DNA of 64,000 nt from Pyruvatibacter mobilis (GTDB lineage Bacteria > Pseudomonadota > Alphaproteobacteria > CGMCC-115125), in the NCBI RefSeq assembly GCF_012848855.1, contig NZ_CP051630.1, positions 2,893,501-2,957,500 on the forward strand, read 5' to 3'. The notes under the pieces are model-generated. The model was not told the origin of the DNA, did no database searches, and saw only the letters and a list, made by a program, of their open reading frames with translations. The position numbers were made by a program, and so were the translations under genes. Shown here piece after piece: positions 47,354 through 56,217 of this stretch; within the stretch, counting starts at the first letter, position 1; every line of letters starts with the position of its first letter.

Positions 47354-47797
47354 TCAGTCGCACGGCCACATGATGGGATAGCCGTCGGCGAATTCCTGCG
47401 GCATGCGGCAGGCCCGGCCGGTCGACAGCTTGATGATTGCAAAGCCTGTCCGGGCGCGGGCGAGGGTGCGGCCTGACGCCTCGTCGCGGATCTGGAAGCG
47501 GCGGCTCAGGCGCAGCCGCCGGTCATTGGATGATACCCAGGTTGCCACAAGGGCGGTTTCGCCCGGCATGGCGGAGCTGATGTAATCGATCTCGTGGCGG
47601 ACCACGACCACGCCGGCATCGAGCCTGCGGTAGCTGTCGAAATCAAGGCCGAGGGATTTTGAATGCGCCCAGGCACCGTCATTGATCCAACGGACATAGA
47701 CGGCGTTGTTCACATGGCCGAAATCATCGATGTCCGCGTCTGTCACCTTGAAGGGGGTCACGAAGGGGTCCGGGTGATCCCACTCATGCTCGGCCAT
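47354..47797 (-). CDS. YbgC-like acyl-CoA thioesterase (hotdog fold)
   Basis: This 147-residue 4-hydroxybenzoyl-CoA thioesterase-type hotdog protein has VTDADIDDFGHVNNAVYVRWIND at the N-terminus, including the catalytic Asp/Asn region, then HEIDYISSAMPGETALVATWV. It would hydrolyse acyl-CoA thioesters. The ATG at 47797 has AGGAA upstream; a longer reading to 47845 is not supported. Divergent from the cNMP-fold gene and convergent with the small membrane gene, stop codons 2 bp apart. Confidence 0.85.
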   Translation of the reverse strand: MAEHEWDHPDPFVTPFKVTDADIDDFGHVNNAVYVRWINDGAWAHSKSLGLDFDSYRRLDAGVVVVRHEIDYISSAMPGETALVATWVSSNDRRLRLSRRFQIRDEASGRTLARARTGFAIIKLSTGRACRMPQEFADGYPIMWPCD

Positions 47798-47875
47798 GTC
47801 GTATTCCTTTCCGGCGGTCGCCCTGTGGCGGCTCCTGCTTGCCACAGCGGGGCCGGTTTGTCACAAAATGAGGCC

Positions 47876-48418
47876 ATGACAGACAGCATCTCCGCCAACG
47901 GAAGGCCTGCCGCGCTGCCGCTCGAAGAGCTGGTGGCGGCGCTGGCCCGTTCGCCCCTTTTCGCGGCGGTTGAATTGCCGCAATTGCGGCTCCTGGCCTT
48001 CTCGGCAGAAGAACGCCGCTACGAGGCGGGCGTACGAATTGCCGGGCCTGATGCTGTGGATGCGCCGGCCTTTCTCATCAGCGCGGGCCGCGTGCGGTTC
48101 GACCCGGCCCGGGACGGGCGGCAGGAAGCCGGGCCCGGGGCTCTGATCAATGCGGCCGGGGCGATGAGCCACGCGCCGCTCACCTACACGATCACCGCCC
48201 ATGTAGACGTCCGGCTGTTGCTGATCACCCCGCAGCTGGTTGCCCGGCTGATCGGCGAATACCCGGAAATGGGCCGCGCCATGCTGCGCTCCCTCGGACA
48301 GGATCTGCGCGGTCTTGCGCGGCAGTTGCGGGCTGAGACAGCTTCTGCGACGTCTGCGGCAGCGGGCACAGCTTTGGGCGCGGCGTCCAATCCGCAGCCC
48401 GGCGCAGGCAGCCGGTAG
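47876..48418 (+). CDS. Cyclic nucleotide-binding-fold protein without a DNA-binding domain
   Basis: The 180-residue protein resembles the effector domain of Crp/Fnr proteins: LARSPLFAAVELPQLRLLAFSAEERRYEAGVRIAGPD, then a beta-roll and LITPQLVARLIGEYPEMGRAMLRSLGQDL. The helix-turn-helix is missing and the C-terminus is a short Ala/Gly-rich tail. Canonical cAMP-contact residues are not obvious, so ligand binding is uncertain. It precedes a PaaI-like thioesterase by 48 bp. Confidence 0.7.
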   Translation: MTDSISANGRPAALPLEELVAALARSPLFAAVELPQLRLLAFSAEERRYEAGVRIAGPDAVDAPAFLISAGRVRFDPARDGRQEAGPGALINAAGAMSHAPLTYTITAHVDVRLLLITPQLVARLIGEYPEMGRAMLRSLGQDLRGLARQLRAETASATSAAAGTALGAASNPQPGAGSR

Positions 48419-48466
48419 CCTGCGCCCACGCTTTTGAAACCAACGAGATCAATCAAGGAGACGACC

Positions 48467-48982
48467 ATGGCAAGCGCGCGTGAGACGGGAGAGTGGCCTC
48501 CCAACATCAAGGCGATCTTCAAGCGGCCAGCACCGGCGAGTGCCTATCTGGGGCTTGAGGTGGTGGACTGCGATGTGGAGGCCGGCACGGTCGAGCTTGC
48601 GTTCAATGCGTCCGACCAGCTCTGCAATCTGTGGGGCGGCATTCATGGCGGCATGGTGGCGGCGATGATGGACGACATCCTCGCCATCGCTGTCGGCCTG
48701 ACGCTCGAATGGGGGCAGATTTCCCCGACGCTGGAAATGAAAGTGTCGATGCTGTCGGTCGCCAAGCCGGGGCGGCTTACGGGCCGCGGGCGTGTGCTGC
48801 GGCGGGGCAAGTCCGTCGTTTTTGTCGAGGGCGAATTGCTGGACGCGGAGGGCACGCTGCTCGCCAAGGGCTCCAGCACCTGCACGCTGGTGACGCTTAA
48901 GAAGAAAGACGACCGGGCGGCTGACAAGAAGGCGGGCAACAAGGCGGGCAAGAAGGATGGTGCGGCGGAGACCGCCGCCTGA
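48467..48982 (+). CDS. PaaI-family thioesterase with a lysine-rich tail
   Basis: The 171-residue hotdog protein has the PaaI signature CNLWGGIHGGMVAAMMDDILAIAV, in which the Asp of MMDD is catalytic, and VSMLSVAKPGRLTGRGRVLRRGKSVVFVEGEL. Such enzymes cleave phenylacetyl-CoA or other acyl-CoA esters. A Lys-rich tail (about 143-166) is unusual. AAGGAG precedes ATG 48467. It converges with xthA (6 bp between stops). Confidence 0.88.
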   Translation: MASARETGEWPPNIKAIFKRPAPASAYLGLEVVDCDVEAGTVELAFNASDQLCNLWGGIHGGMVAAMMDDILAIAVGLTLEWGQISPTLEMKVSMLSVAKPGRLTGRGRVLRRGKSVVFVEGELLDAEGTLLAKGSSTCTLVTLKKKDDRAADKKAGNKAGKKDGAAETAA

Positions 48983-48988
48983 TTTTCT

Positions 48989-49798
48989 CTACAGCGCGAA
49001 TTCGGCAATGACGGGTGCGTGGTCAGAGGGTTTTTCCCAGCTGCGCGCATCCGTCAGTGTCTGAACGCTCTTCGCCGCCCCGTCCAGGGCCTGGCTTGCC
49101 CAGATATGGTCCAGCCTGCGGCCGCGATTGGAGGCGGCCCAGTCCTTCGAGCGGTAGCTCCACCAGGAGAAGAGTTTCTCGTCGGCCGGGGTGAAGAGCC
49201 GGGGCACGTCGATCCAGTCATGGGCGGCCAGCACCTGTTCAAAGCGCTCGACTTCTACCGGGGTATGGCTGACGACCTTCAGCAGCTGCTTGTGGGACCA
49301 GACATCGTGCTCGAGCGGGGCGACATTGAGATCGCCGACCACCACGCGGGGTGTTGTCGTCTTCTGCTTCGCCTTGCCGAACCAGTCGGCCATCTCGTCG
49401 AGGAACTGGAGCTTGTGGGCGAACTTCTCGTTCACCTCAGGGTCCGGCTCGTCGCCGCCTGCGGGGACGTAGAAATTGTGGATCTCCACGCCCTTGGCTG
49501 TTGCCTGGATGTGGCGGCAATCCTCCTTGCCGCAGAAGCGTTTCACCGAGGCATTTTCCAGCGGCACGCGGGAGAGGATGGCGACGCCGTGATAGCCCTT
49601 CTGGCCACTCTTGACGATGTGCTCATACCCCGCAGCCTTGATTGCCTTTTCGGGAAAGAGATCGTCCGGGCACTTGGTTTCCTGCAGGCACAGCACGTCG
49701 GGTGCGTGCTCGTCCAGCAGCCGCGTCACGTGATTGATCCGCAGGCGGACGGAATTGATGTTCCAGGTGGCAACCTTGAGGGTGGCGGATTTGGGCAT
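48989..49798 (-). CDS. xthA: Exodeoxyribonuclease III
   Basis: XthA (269 residues) is the AP endonuclease/3'-exonuclease of base-excision repair. The KVATWNINSVRLR motif, metal-ligand Glu in LCLQETK, VVGDLNVAPLEHDV (Asp/Asn pair) and the final SDHAPVIAEF (Asp-His) are all present. It lies downstream of the 49817 gene on the minus strand. Confidence 0.96.
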   Translation of the reverse strand: MPKSATLKVATWNINSVRLRINHVTRLLDEHAPDVLCLQETKCPDDLFPEKAIKAAGYEHIVKSGQKGYHGVAILSRVPLENASVKRFCGKEDCRHIQATAKGVEIHNFYVPAGGDEPDPEVNEKFAHKLQFLDEMADWFGKAKQKTTTPRVVVGDLNVAPLEHDVWSHKQLLKVVSHTPVEVERFEQVLAAHDWIDVPRLFTPADEKLFSWWSYRSKDWAASNRGRRLDHIWASQALDGAAKSVQTLTDARSWEKPSDHAPVIAEFAL

Positions 49799-49816
49799 GG
49801 GGCTGTGTCCCGGAGA

Positions 49817-50428
49817 CTAAAACAGGTTGAAACTGAGGCCGGCGATGCCGATCGGCCAGCGGCCGCCTTCAAACAGCCGGAACCGAAGGGCGAAGGGGTG
49901 ATCTTCCTCGGCCTCGGCGGCGAGCACGAGGGCTGCCTGGTGGCAGGCCTGGATGGCGCTGCCCACGGCGAGGTCGCGGAGTTCATCGGGCCGCTCGTCC
50001 CAGATGGCCAGGGCTTCGTCCACCGAGGTGGTGATGGGCTCATGCACCGTGGCGGCGACATGGGTGAGGGCCACCTGCAAGGCGTCCTCGCTGAGACGGT
50101 CGAGCGCGTCCATGGTGAGGGCGGCGCGGAGCTGCTCTTCCATTTCCCAGGCGGCGGCGTCGAAATCGAGCGTCTCGGCGGCGGCGGCAGCCTCCGCCCA
50201 GTCGGTTACGAGTGCCACGCGTGCATCGGGGAAGCCGAGGGCATCTGCGTAGTGCTCGGCCATGTCCATGGTGCGCGGGCCGGGATGCTCTCCCACATGG
50301 GCAAACCAGTCGACGCGGGTGGCGGCCGTGGCGAAGCGGCGGATGCGCGCCAGAGCCGGCAATTCGCTTTCCAGCTCTTCCAGCTCGGTGCCGGAGGGCA
50401 GGTCCTCTTCGTCGAAATCTGCTGTCAT
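49817..50428 (-). CDS. Conserved hypothetical protein, mostly acidic and helical
   Basis: A 203-residue acidic protein rich in Ala, Glu and Leu; the C-terminal region ends RFRLFEGGRWPIGIAGLSFNLF. It has no signal peptide or membrane helix. Position beside xthA fits a conserved alphaproteobacterial hypothetical gene. The start at 50428 (MTADFDEED) is chosen because the open frame upstream to 50731 crosses a structured non-coding region. Function unknown. Confidence 0.65.
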   Translation of the reverse strand: MTADFDEEDLPSGTELEELESELPALARIRRFATAATRVDWFAHVGEHPGPRTMDMAEHYADALGFPDARVALVTDWAEAAAAAETLDFDAAAWEMEEQLRAALTMDALDRLSEDALQVALTHVAATVHEPITTSVDEALAIWDERPDELRDLAVGSAIQACHQAALVLAAEAEEDHPFALRFRLFEGGRWPIGIAGLSFNLF

Positions 50429-50974
50429 GTCCGCCGGGGTGCCGCGTGGGGAAGGGAAGGCATCATGGCCGGTTCTTAGCGCGGGGCAAGGGCAAAGGCC
50501 AGATGGGGGCGGTGCGGGTCCAGCGGTGTTTGCCGATCGTCCGGAGGGCTGATCAAGCGGGTCTTGTGCGGACGGGTGGCAGGGCAGTGTTGTGGAGCGC
50601 GCAAAAGAGAAGCCCCCGGTTGCGGGGACAACCGGGGGCCGCGCGTGTCGCGCTCTTTTGGCGCCGAGAGGGGGATCACCAGCGCCTAAGCGGGGCTTAG
50701 CGAACCTTCCGGTGAACGAGCGGGGGGGCAACGCTCAACCGGGACTTGTGGCTCGTGCCCGCTGATGGTCAAGAAGTAGGACCAGAATTCATGCCGTTCA
50801 ACGCCATTCATTCAATTTCGTGAAGCAAAGATGAATTGTTTGCCCCATTTTGGGCTAAACGCTCATGGATTCCGCACGCGGATAAGTGTGGATGAATGAT
50901 CATTCACGATTGTTTCAGCCGGATAATCCAGCACTTCTGCGCATTTCAGTGGTTAACAGGAGCGCTGTTCAGCC
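50429..50974. other. 546-bp structured non-coding region, possible ncRNA
   Basis: No gene is supported. It contains a perfect 10-bp hairpin GCCCCCGGTT/AACCGGGGGC (50612-50639) whose minus-strand downstream side is TTCTCTTTT, a GCGCG-TGT-CGCGC hairpin followed by TCTTTT on the plus strand (about 50641-50658), a TAAGC/GCTTA hairpin (about 50686-50698), and a nested CCGGT/GAGCG hairpin near 50709-50741. The density of stems suggests a structured RNA flanked by terminators. An A+T-rich stretch (50790-50950) could hold its promoter. I could not match it to 6S, SRP, tmRNA or RNase P. Confidence 0.4.
50887..50906. promoter_or_regulatory. DnaA-like box overlapping a 14-bp palindrome
   Basis: TCATCCACA on the minus strand (50887-50895) is one mismatch from the DnaA consensus and overlaps the perfect palindrome TGAATGATCATTCA (50893-50906). 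Both are in the A+T-rich part of the non-coding region after lolA. Confidence 0.4.
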
Positions 50975-51631
50975 CTAGTTCTGGCGGCCGCGCAGGGTTG
51001 AGCTTTCCGAGTGCAGTTCGAATAGCTCGCCGTCCAGGGTGGCCGGATAGCCGATCTCGGTCAGTGACACCGTGGTCCGGAGGCCCTGGCTGTCGGTGAC
51101 GATCCAGCGCTGCAATTCCGGATCAGCGCCTGTGAAGATCATGGTCACATGGCCGAGTTCAGGCGCCTCGGGGTCCTCGATGGTGAGGGCCAGCGTGCCG
51201 GCCCGGCTGTCGACGCCGATGACCCGCGCATCGCGGGTGATGTCTACCTCGCGGCCCAGCAGCACCTTGAGGGGCGTCCCGTCCAGGGGCAGCTCGTTGG
51301 TGACGAAGCTGCCTTCCTTGATCATCAGCTTCTGGCCGCGGGCCACGACCACCAGCTCTTCTTCGTCATAGTCGAAGCGGGCCCGGCCGGGACGCGCCAG
51401 ATAGAACGACCCCTCGCTCAGCACGCCGTCCGGGTTGATCTGCAGGAAGCGGCCGGACATGTAGCGCAGCTTGTTGAGATAGGAATTGACCCGGGCCACC
51501 TCGGCCTTCTGCGCGGCATCGAGTACCAGGGGCTCGCGGCTGACGATCTGGGCTACGGCAGGGGCGATCAGCGCCGGCGCCGCGGCAAGGCCAAGGCAGA
51601 TGGTCACGGCGGCAAACAGGGAGCGATACAT
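50975..51631 (-). CDS. lolA: LolA-like outer-membrane lipoprotein carrier protein
   Basis: The 218-residue protein has a signal peptide (MYRSLFAAVTICLGLAAAPALIAPAVAQ) and a LolA-type half-barrel: YLNKLRYMSGRFLQINPDG, SFYLARPGRARFDYD and the VVVARGQKLMI strand. LolA ferries lipoproteins across the periplasm to LolB. The ATG at 51631 begins the signal peptide; the longer open frame to 51727 is not supported. The ftsK-lolA-xthA neighbourhood is conserved in alphaproteobacteria. ftsK stop is about 240 bp upstream. Confidence 0.9.
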   Translation of the reverse strand: MYRSLFAAVTICLGLAAAPALIAPAVAQIVSREPLVLDAAQKAEVARVNSYLNKLRYMSGRFLQINPDGVLSEGSFYLARPGRARFDYDEEELVVVARGQKLMIKEGSFVTNELPLDGTPLKVLLGREVDITRDARVIGVDSRAGTLALTIEDPEAPELGHVTMIFTGADPELQRWIVTDSQGLRTTVSLTEIGYPATLDGELFELHSESSTLRGRQN

Positions 51632-51871
51632 AAGCGGCTCTTTGGTCAGATTGGTCGAGCGGGAACAACACGCGGGCACCGGGGTGGTTTCATGGCGCCT
51701 GCCATTGGCGGCTCGCGTGCCGGACATTCCGCCCGGTCCTGCTCCCCCTCGGTCTCATGGGGGCCCACTGTCGCGCGGGCGGATTGAACCTAGCCTGAAC
51801 AGCAATTCAGGCAAAATGACGGTTCGCTTACGGGATGCGCCGCGAAAGGCCGAAACCCGGGCCGGTGTGGA

Positions 51872-54310
51872 TCAGTAAGCGTGATCGCCCGAGCCGATTT
51901 CGCCAATCAGCACTTCGCGTTTGCCCGCATGGTTGGGGGCGGAGACGATGCCTTCCTCTTCCATGCGCTCGATGATCCGGGCAGCGCGGTTATAGCCGAT
52001 CTGCAGCTTTCGCTGAATGTAGCTGGTCGAGGCCCGCTTGTCGGAGGCAACAACGGCGATGGCCTTGTCGTAGAGCTCGTCGCCTGATCCATCTTCCACA
52101 CCTGTGCCGAACAGGCTGTCGCCGCCATCTTCCGGCTCGGCGGTGATCTGCTCCAGATATTGCGGTGCGCCCTGTTCCTTGAGGAAGCGCACCACCTGTT
52201 CGACCTCGTCGTCCGACACGAAGGGGCCGTGCACGCGGCGGATGCGGCCGCCGCCGGCCATGAACAGCATGTCGCCCTGACCGAGGAGCTGTTCGGCGCC
52301 CTGTTCGCCCAGAATGGTGCGGCTGTCGATCTTGGAGGTGACCTGGAAGGAGATGCGGGTGGGGAAGTTGGCCTTGATGGTGCCGGTGATGACATCCACC
52401 GAGGGGCGCTGGGTGGCGGTGATCATGTGGATGCCTGCCGCGCGCGCCATTTGTGCCAGGCGCTGGACGGCGCCTTCGATCTCCTTGCCGGCGACCATCA
52501 TCAGGTCGGCCATTTCGTCGACCACCACCACGATGAAGGGCATGGGGGTGGGCTCCATCTCCTCGTCCTCATAGACGGGGGAGCCGGTCTCGGGGTCGAA
52601 GCCCGTCTGCACGGTGCGGGTCAGCATCTCGCCGTCTTCCAGCGCTTCGGCGACCCGGTTGTTGTAGCCCTCGATGTTGCGCACACCGAGCTTGGCCATG
52701 GTCTTGTAGCGGTCCTCCATTTCGCGGACGACCCATTTGAGCGCCACCACGGCCTTCTTCGGATCGGTCACGACGGGGGAGAGGAGGTGCGGAATACCGT
52801 CGTATACGGACAATTCCAGCATCTTCGGATCGATCAGGATCAGCTTGCACTTGTCCGGCGGCAGCCGGTAGAGCAGCGACAGGATCATGGTGTTGATGCC
52901 CACCGACTTGCCCGAGCCGGTGGTACCGGCAATCAGAAGATGGGGCATGCGGGCGAGGTCGCTGATCACGGCTTCGCCGGAGATGTCCTTGCCCAGGGCA
53001 AGACCCAGATTGGTGGACGTGGCTTCGTAGTCAGCGGAGGACAGGAGTTCGCGCAGGAACACGGTCTCGCGCTTGGCGTTGGGCAGCTCGATGCCGATGA
53101 CGTTGCGGCCCGGCACAACGGCTACGCGAGCGGACACGGCGCTCATGGAGCGGGCAATGTCGTCTGCAAGGCCGATCACGCGGCTGGACTTGATGCCCGG
53201 CGCGGGCTGCAGCTCATACATGGTGACGACGGGTCCGGGGCGCACCTCGATGATCTCGCCACGAATGCCGAAATCCTCCAGCACCCCTTCAAGGATGCGC
53301 GCATTCTGTTGCAGGGCCTCGTCGGAGATGAGTTCGGTCTGGCCTTCCTTGGGCGGGGTAAGCAGCCCCAGCGGCGGCAGCTCGTAGTCTTCGCTGGGGA
53401 CGAGGTCCAGGGTCGGCTGGCGTTCGGCTGCGGCGCGTTTGCTTTCGCGCTTCGGCTTGGTGATGCGGGTCACCCGTTTTGGCGCCGTGCCTGACGCATC
53501 CGGTCCGGCGATGCCCACGGGGGCCCGAGTGACCGGCGTGTCGTCCTCGCGCTGACGCTGGCCGAAGACGGGTTCGCGCCGGCGCTCTTCGTAATAGTCG
53601 TCGTCGTCCACCTCGCGGCGGCGGAAGGGGCTGGTGATCCAGTCACCGGCGGTGAGGGCGGCACCTGCGGCAGCATGGGTCAGAGGGCGGGCACGCCAGG
53701 CGGCTTCGCGGGTCAAGGCCACGGCCCAGGGCGCTGCCTGGGCCACCTGCTCCACGGTCACGGGCATGGCCCAGCCGGCGAGTACCAGCCCGGCGGCACC
53801 GGCAAGCAGCGCGATGACGGGTGCGACAACATCCCCGGCGACGGCATTGGTGGCCGAGAGCAGCAGCGCACCCGCCGCGCCGCCCGCGCCGGATAGGATG
53901 GAGAGGTCAAACAGGGACGTGGCGAAGGCCAGGCCGAGGGTTGCACCGATGACGGCCAGAAGCCTGAGGCCGATGCGCTCGATCTCCAGATGGATCAGCA
54001 GGCGGGTGCCCCAGACCGCGAGGATGATTACGGGAACAGCGGCTGCGAGGCCCACCGCCTGCAGCATCAGGTCAGCCGCGAGTGCGCCATCGGTGCCGAG
54101 CCAATTTTGCGGCTCAACGGTGGTGGCGTGGTTGAGGCTTGGATCGGCCGGGTTCCAGGAAGCCAGGGCCAGGGCGGCCCATCCGGCGGCAAACAGGGCG
54201 GCGATGCCCATCGCTTCGTTGGTGCGGTCGCGCAGGAAGTCGCGGACCGCGGGCGGGATCATGCCGATGGCGGTGGTGACGGCAGACGAGATGGTGACGG
54301 CGAGGCGCAT
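51872..54310 (-). CDS. ftsK: DNA translocase FtsK
   Basis: FtsK (812 residues) anchors at the division septum and pumps the terminus region for dimer resolution. Four hydrophobic segments occupy about residues 30-200, a charged linker follows, and the motor carries Walker [13 protein letters not shown] and Walker [12 protein letters not shown]. The C-terminal winged-helix gamma domain ([27 protein letters not shown]) reads KOPS-type polar sequences. Its start is two bases after the aminotransferase stop, so the two are co-transcribed. Confidence 0.97.
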   Translation of the reverse strand: MRLAVTISSAVTTAIGMIPPAVRDFLRDRTNEAMGIAALFAAGWAALALASWNPADPSLNHATTVEPQNWLGTDGALAADLMLQAVGLAAAVPVIILAVWGTRLLIHLEIERIGLRLLAVIGATLGLAFATSLFDLSILSGAGGAAGALLLSATNAVAGDVVAPVIALLAGAAGLVLAGWAMPVTVEQVAQAAPWAVALTREAAWRARPLTHAAAGAALTAGDWITSPFRRREVDDDDYYEERRREPVFGQRQREDDTPVTRAPVGIAGPDASGTAPKRVTRITKPKRESKRAAAERQPTLDLVPSEDYELPPLGLLTPPKEGQTELISDEALQQNARILEGVLEDFGIRGEIIEVRPGPVVTMYELQPAPGIKSSRVIGLADDIARSMSAVSARVAVVPGRNVIGIELPNAKRETVFLRELLSSADYEATSTNLGLALGKDISGEAVISDLARMPHLLIAGTTGSGKSVGINTMILSLLYRLPPDKCKLILIDPKMLELSVYDGIPHLLSPVVTDPKKAVVALKWVVREMEDRYKTMAKLGVRNIEGYNNRVAEALEDGEMLTRTVQTGFDPETGSPVYEDEEMEPTPMPFIVVVVDEMADLMMVAGKEIEGAVQRLAQMARAAGIHMITATQRPSVDVITGTIKANFPTRISFQVTSKIDSRTILGEQGAEQLLGQGDMLFMAGGGRIRRVHGPFVSDDEVEQVVRFLKEQGAPQYLEQITAEPEDGGDSLFGTGVEDGSGDELYDKAIAVVASDKRASTSYIQRKLQIGYNRAARIIERMEEEGIVSAPNHAGKREVLIGEIGSGDHAY

Positions 54311-54312
54311 GG

Positions 54313-55518
54313 TCAGAATATCTCCGTCATCCGGGTGAGGGCGCGGGCTGTTTCCTCCTCGTCACCCACGAGGGCCACGCGGATATAATCCGTACCCGGA
54401 TTGCCCTCCGCAGTATCGCGCGACAGGTAGCCGCCGGGCAGAACACGGATACCGGCCTCACGCCACAGGGTGAGGGCGGCCTGTTCGCCGCCGCCGGCTT
54501 CGCTCATGTCCAGCCAGAGGAAGAATCCGCCATCAGGCCGGGCGAAAGCAAAGCGGTTGCCGAGAATGCGGGCGGCGGTGTCGAACTTGGCATTGTAGAG
54601 CGCGCGGTTCTTCGCGGCATCGTCGTCGTCGTTCCAGGCAGCGATGCTGGCCGCCATGACGGGCAGGGGTACCTGGGGAGCCGCGAGATTACGGAATTGT
54701 CCGTAGGCAGATGTTATTGCCGGATCACCTGCCGAAAAGCCGGAGCGCAGGCCGGGCAGATTGTTGCGCTTGGACAGGGAGTGGAAGGTGATGATGCCGT
54801 CGAAGCCCAGGCCCGCCCTGTGTGCAGCTTCGAGGATGCCGGTGGGCGGCGTGGCGGTGTAGATGTCCGCGTAGCATTCATCGGCCACGATGGTGATGCC
54901 GTGCGCGCGGGCAAGCGTGATGAGCTTGACCCAGTAGGCATCATCAGCGGCGGCGCCCTGGGGGTTGGCGGGTGAGCAGATATAGATTGCGCAGGCGCGG
55001 GCGAGTGTCTCCTCGGTCAGCGCGTCGAGGTCCGGCAGGTGGCGCGTGGCGGCGGTGGCGTTGAGATAGACAGGCTCGGCGCCGGCGCCGAGGGCGGCTG
55101 CGGCATAGCACTGATAGAACGGATTGGGCAGCAGGATCAGCGGGCGTGTGCCGTCATGCCGGGGGGCAACGACCTGGGCTATGGCGAAGAGTGCCTCGCG
55201 GGTGCCGTTGGCGGGCAGGATCATGGCATCGGCGTCGATCGCGCCGGCAAGGCCGTAGCGGCGCTCCAGCCAGCCTGCGCAGGCTGCGCGGAAGTCCGGC
55301 GTGCCGAGGGCGGGGGGGTATTTGCCGAAGCCCGCTGCAGCCTCGGTGATGGCCTTCATCACGAAGCTTGGCTGGGGGTGGCGCGGCTCGCCGAGCGATA
55401 GATTGATGGGGGCATCGCCGGGCGCAAGGCCGGGCTCCACGCCATCGAGCAGCGCCCGCAGGCGCGCGAAGGGGGATTCGGGCAGGCCCTCAAACCGGTC
55501 AAGATACTGGGCCTGCAT
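54313..55518 (-). CDS. Class I/II PLP-dependent aminotransferase (DapC-like)
   Basis: The 401-residue aminotransferase has [44 protein letters not shown] and the PLP Lys in [17 protein letters not shown]. It resembles alphaproteobacterial succinyldiaminopimelate aminotransferases (DapC) in lysine/peptidoglycan precursor synthesis, but substrate cannot be proved. ATG 55518 has AGGA five bases upstream, better than 55548. A CtrA-type box lies about 120 bp before it, and ftsK follows immediately. Confidence 0.85.
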   Translation of the reverse strand: MQAQYLDRFEGLPESPFARLRALLDGVEPGLAPGDAPINLSLGEPRHPQPSFVMKAITEAAAGFGKYPPALGTPDFRAACAGWLERRYGLAGAIDADAMILPANGTREALFAIAQVVAPRHDGTRPLILLPNPFYQCYAAAALGAGAEPVYLNATAATRHLPDLDALTEETLARACAIYICSPANPQGAAADDAYWVKLITLARAHGITIVADECYADIYTATPPTGILEAAHRAGLGFDGIITFHSLSKRNNLPGLRSGFSAGDPAITSAYGQFRNLAAPQVPLPVMAASIAAWNDDDDAAKNRALYNAKFDTAARILGNRFAFARPDGGFFLWLDMSEAGGGEQAALTLWREAGIRVLPGGYLSRDTAEGNPGTDYIRVALVGDEEETARALTRMTEIF

Positions 55519-55638
55519 GAAATCCTTTCTGGCTTCTGCCGGGTACAAGGCGGGGTGGTGTTAACGGATGACGGCGCGCGCGGCGGCTATGGTTCTCTCC
55601 TGAAAACCCGCAGTCTCCGGCAGCTTCGGCGCTTAGGC

Positions 55639-55653
55639 TTAATGCATTGTTAA
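55639..55653. promoter_or_regulatory. CtrA binding site, TTAA-N7-TTAA, upstream of the aminotransferase-ftsK operon
   Basis: TTAATGCATTGTTAA followed by C is an exact TTAA-N7-TTAAC match, about 120 bp before the aminotransferase start, suiting cell-cycle control of ftsK. A single GTTAAC half-site also lies at about 55560. Confidence 0.65.
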
Positions 55654-55818
55654 CGCCGGAAGCACGGTCAGCGTTAGGGGTTTTGCGCCAGTTTGAATGA
55701 ATTGCCGGAGGCGTGTTCAGCGGTCTGGCAGGCGGTGACCTCTAGGCTTCTGGCATGGGCACGCTGCATCTCTCGCTTTCCGTGAGGAGCAGGGTCCGCA
55801 GATCCGGGAGGCACGACC

Positions 55819-56217
55819 ATGCGACCGTCTGCAACACCGATCTCTTTTTCCCCGCGCGCGGGGCATGGGCCGGCTGACTGGCTGATGCATGTTGCGGGGC
55901 TCCTCGTCTTTGTCTCAGCTTTCGGGTCGATCTTCATCCTCAGCGGCTGCGTGGCGGCCGGGCTGACCATCGCCGAAGCGCTGGCGGTGGATGGCGGGCT
56001 GTTTGCGGCTGGGAGCGTGCTGGGCGGTGGTCTGCGGCTCCAGCGCGCGGTGGCTGAGCGGCGGGCTGTTGCCTGTCACCGGCGGGCGGGTGTTTTTGCC
56101 CGCAAGGATGTGGCTGCCGTGCCGGTGCGCCGGGAGCGGCCCATGAAAAAGGCCCGGGCGATTGCGCGCCCGAGCCTTGATGTGTGTGGGGGCAGGACGA
56201 TCCTGCCGGTTGCCTAG
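55819..56217 (+). CDS. Possible small membrane protein overlapping the amtB terminator
   Basis: An open frame of 132 codons with GGGAGG seven bases before ATG and two hydrophobic segments (about residues 22-42 and 44-70), then an Arg/Ala-rich tail. Its last 25 codons run through the amtB terminator hairpin and end inside the amtB stop region, which speaks against the full length being real. I cannot link it to a family. It may be a short membrane protein or chance. Confidence 0.35.
   Translation: MRPSATPISFSPRAGHGPADWLMHVAGLLVFVSAFGSIFILSGCVAAGLTIAEALAVDGGLFAAGSVLGGGLRLQRAVAERRAVACHRRAGVFARKDVAAVPVRRERPMKKARAIARPSLDVCGGRTILPVA
56146..56178 (-). terminator. Rho-independent terminator of the first amtB gene
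   Basis: In the minus direction AAGGCTCGGGCG pairs with CGCCCGGGCCTT around a short loop, with one unpaired pair, followed by TTTTT. It lies about 36 bp after the amtB stop at 56214. Confidence 0.8.

Noticed and set aside
50429-50731. Upstream extension of the 49817 gene through the structured region
   Set aside because: The additional residues are Arg/Pro-rich and cross perfect hairpins with T tracts, which fits non-coding DNA better.
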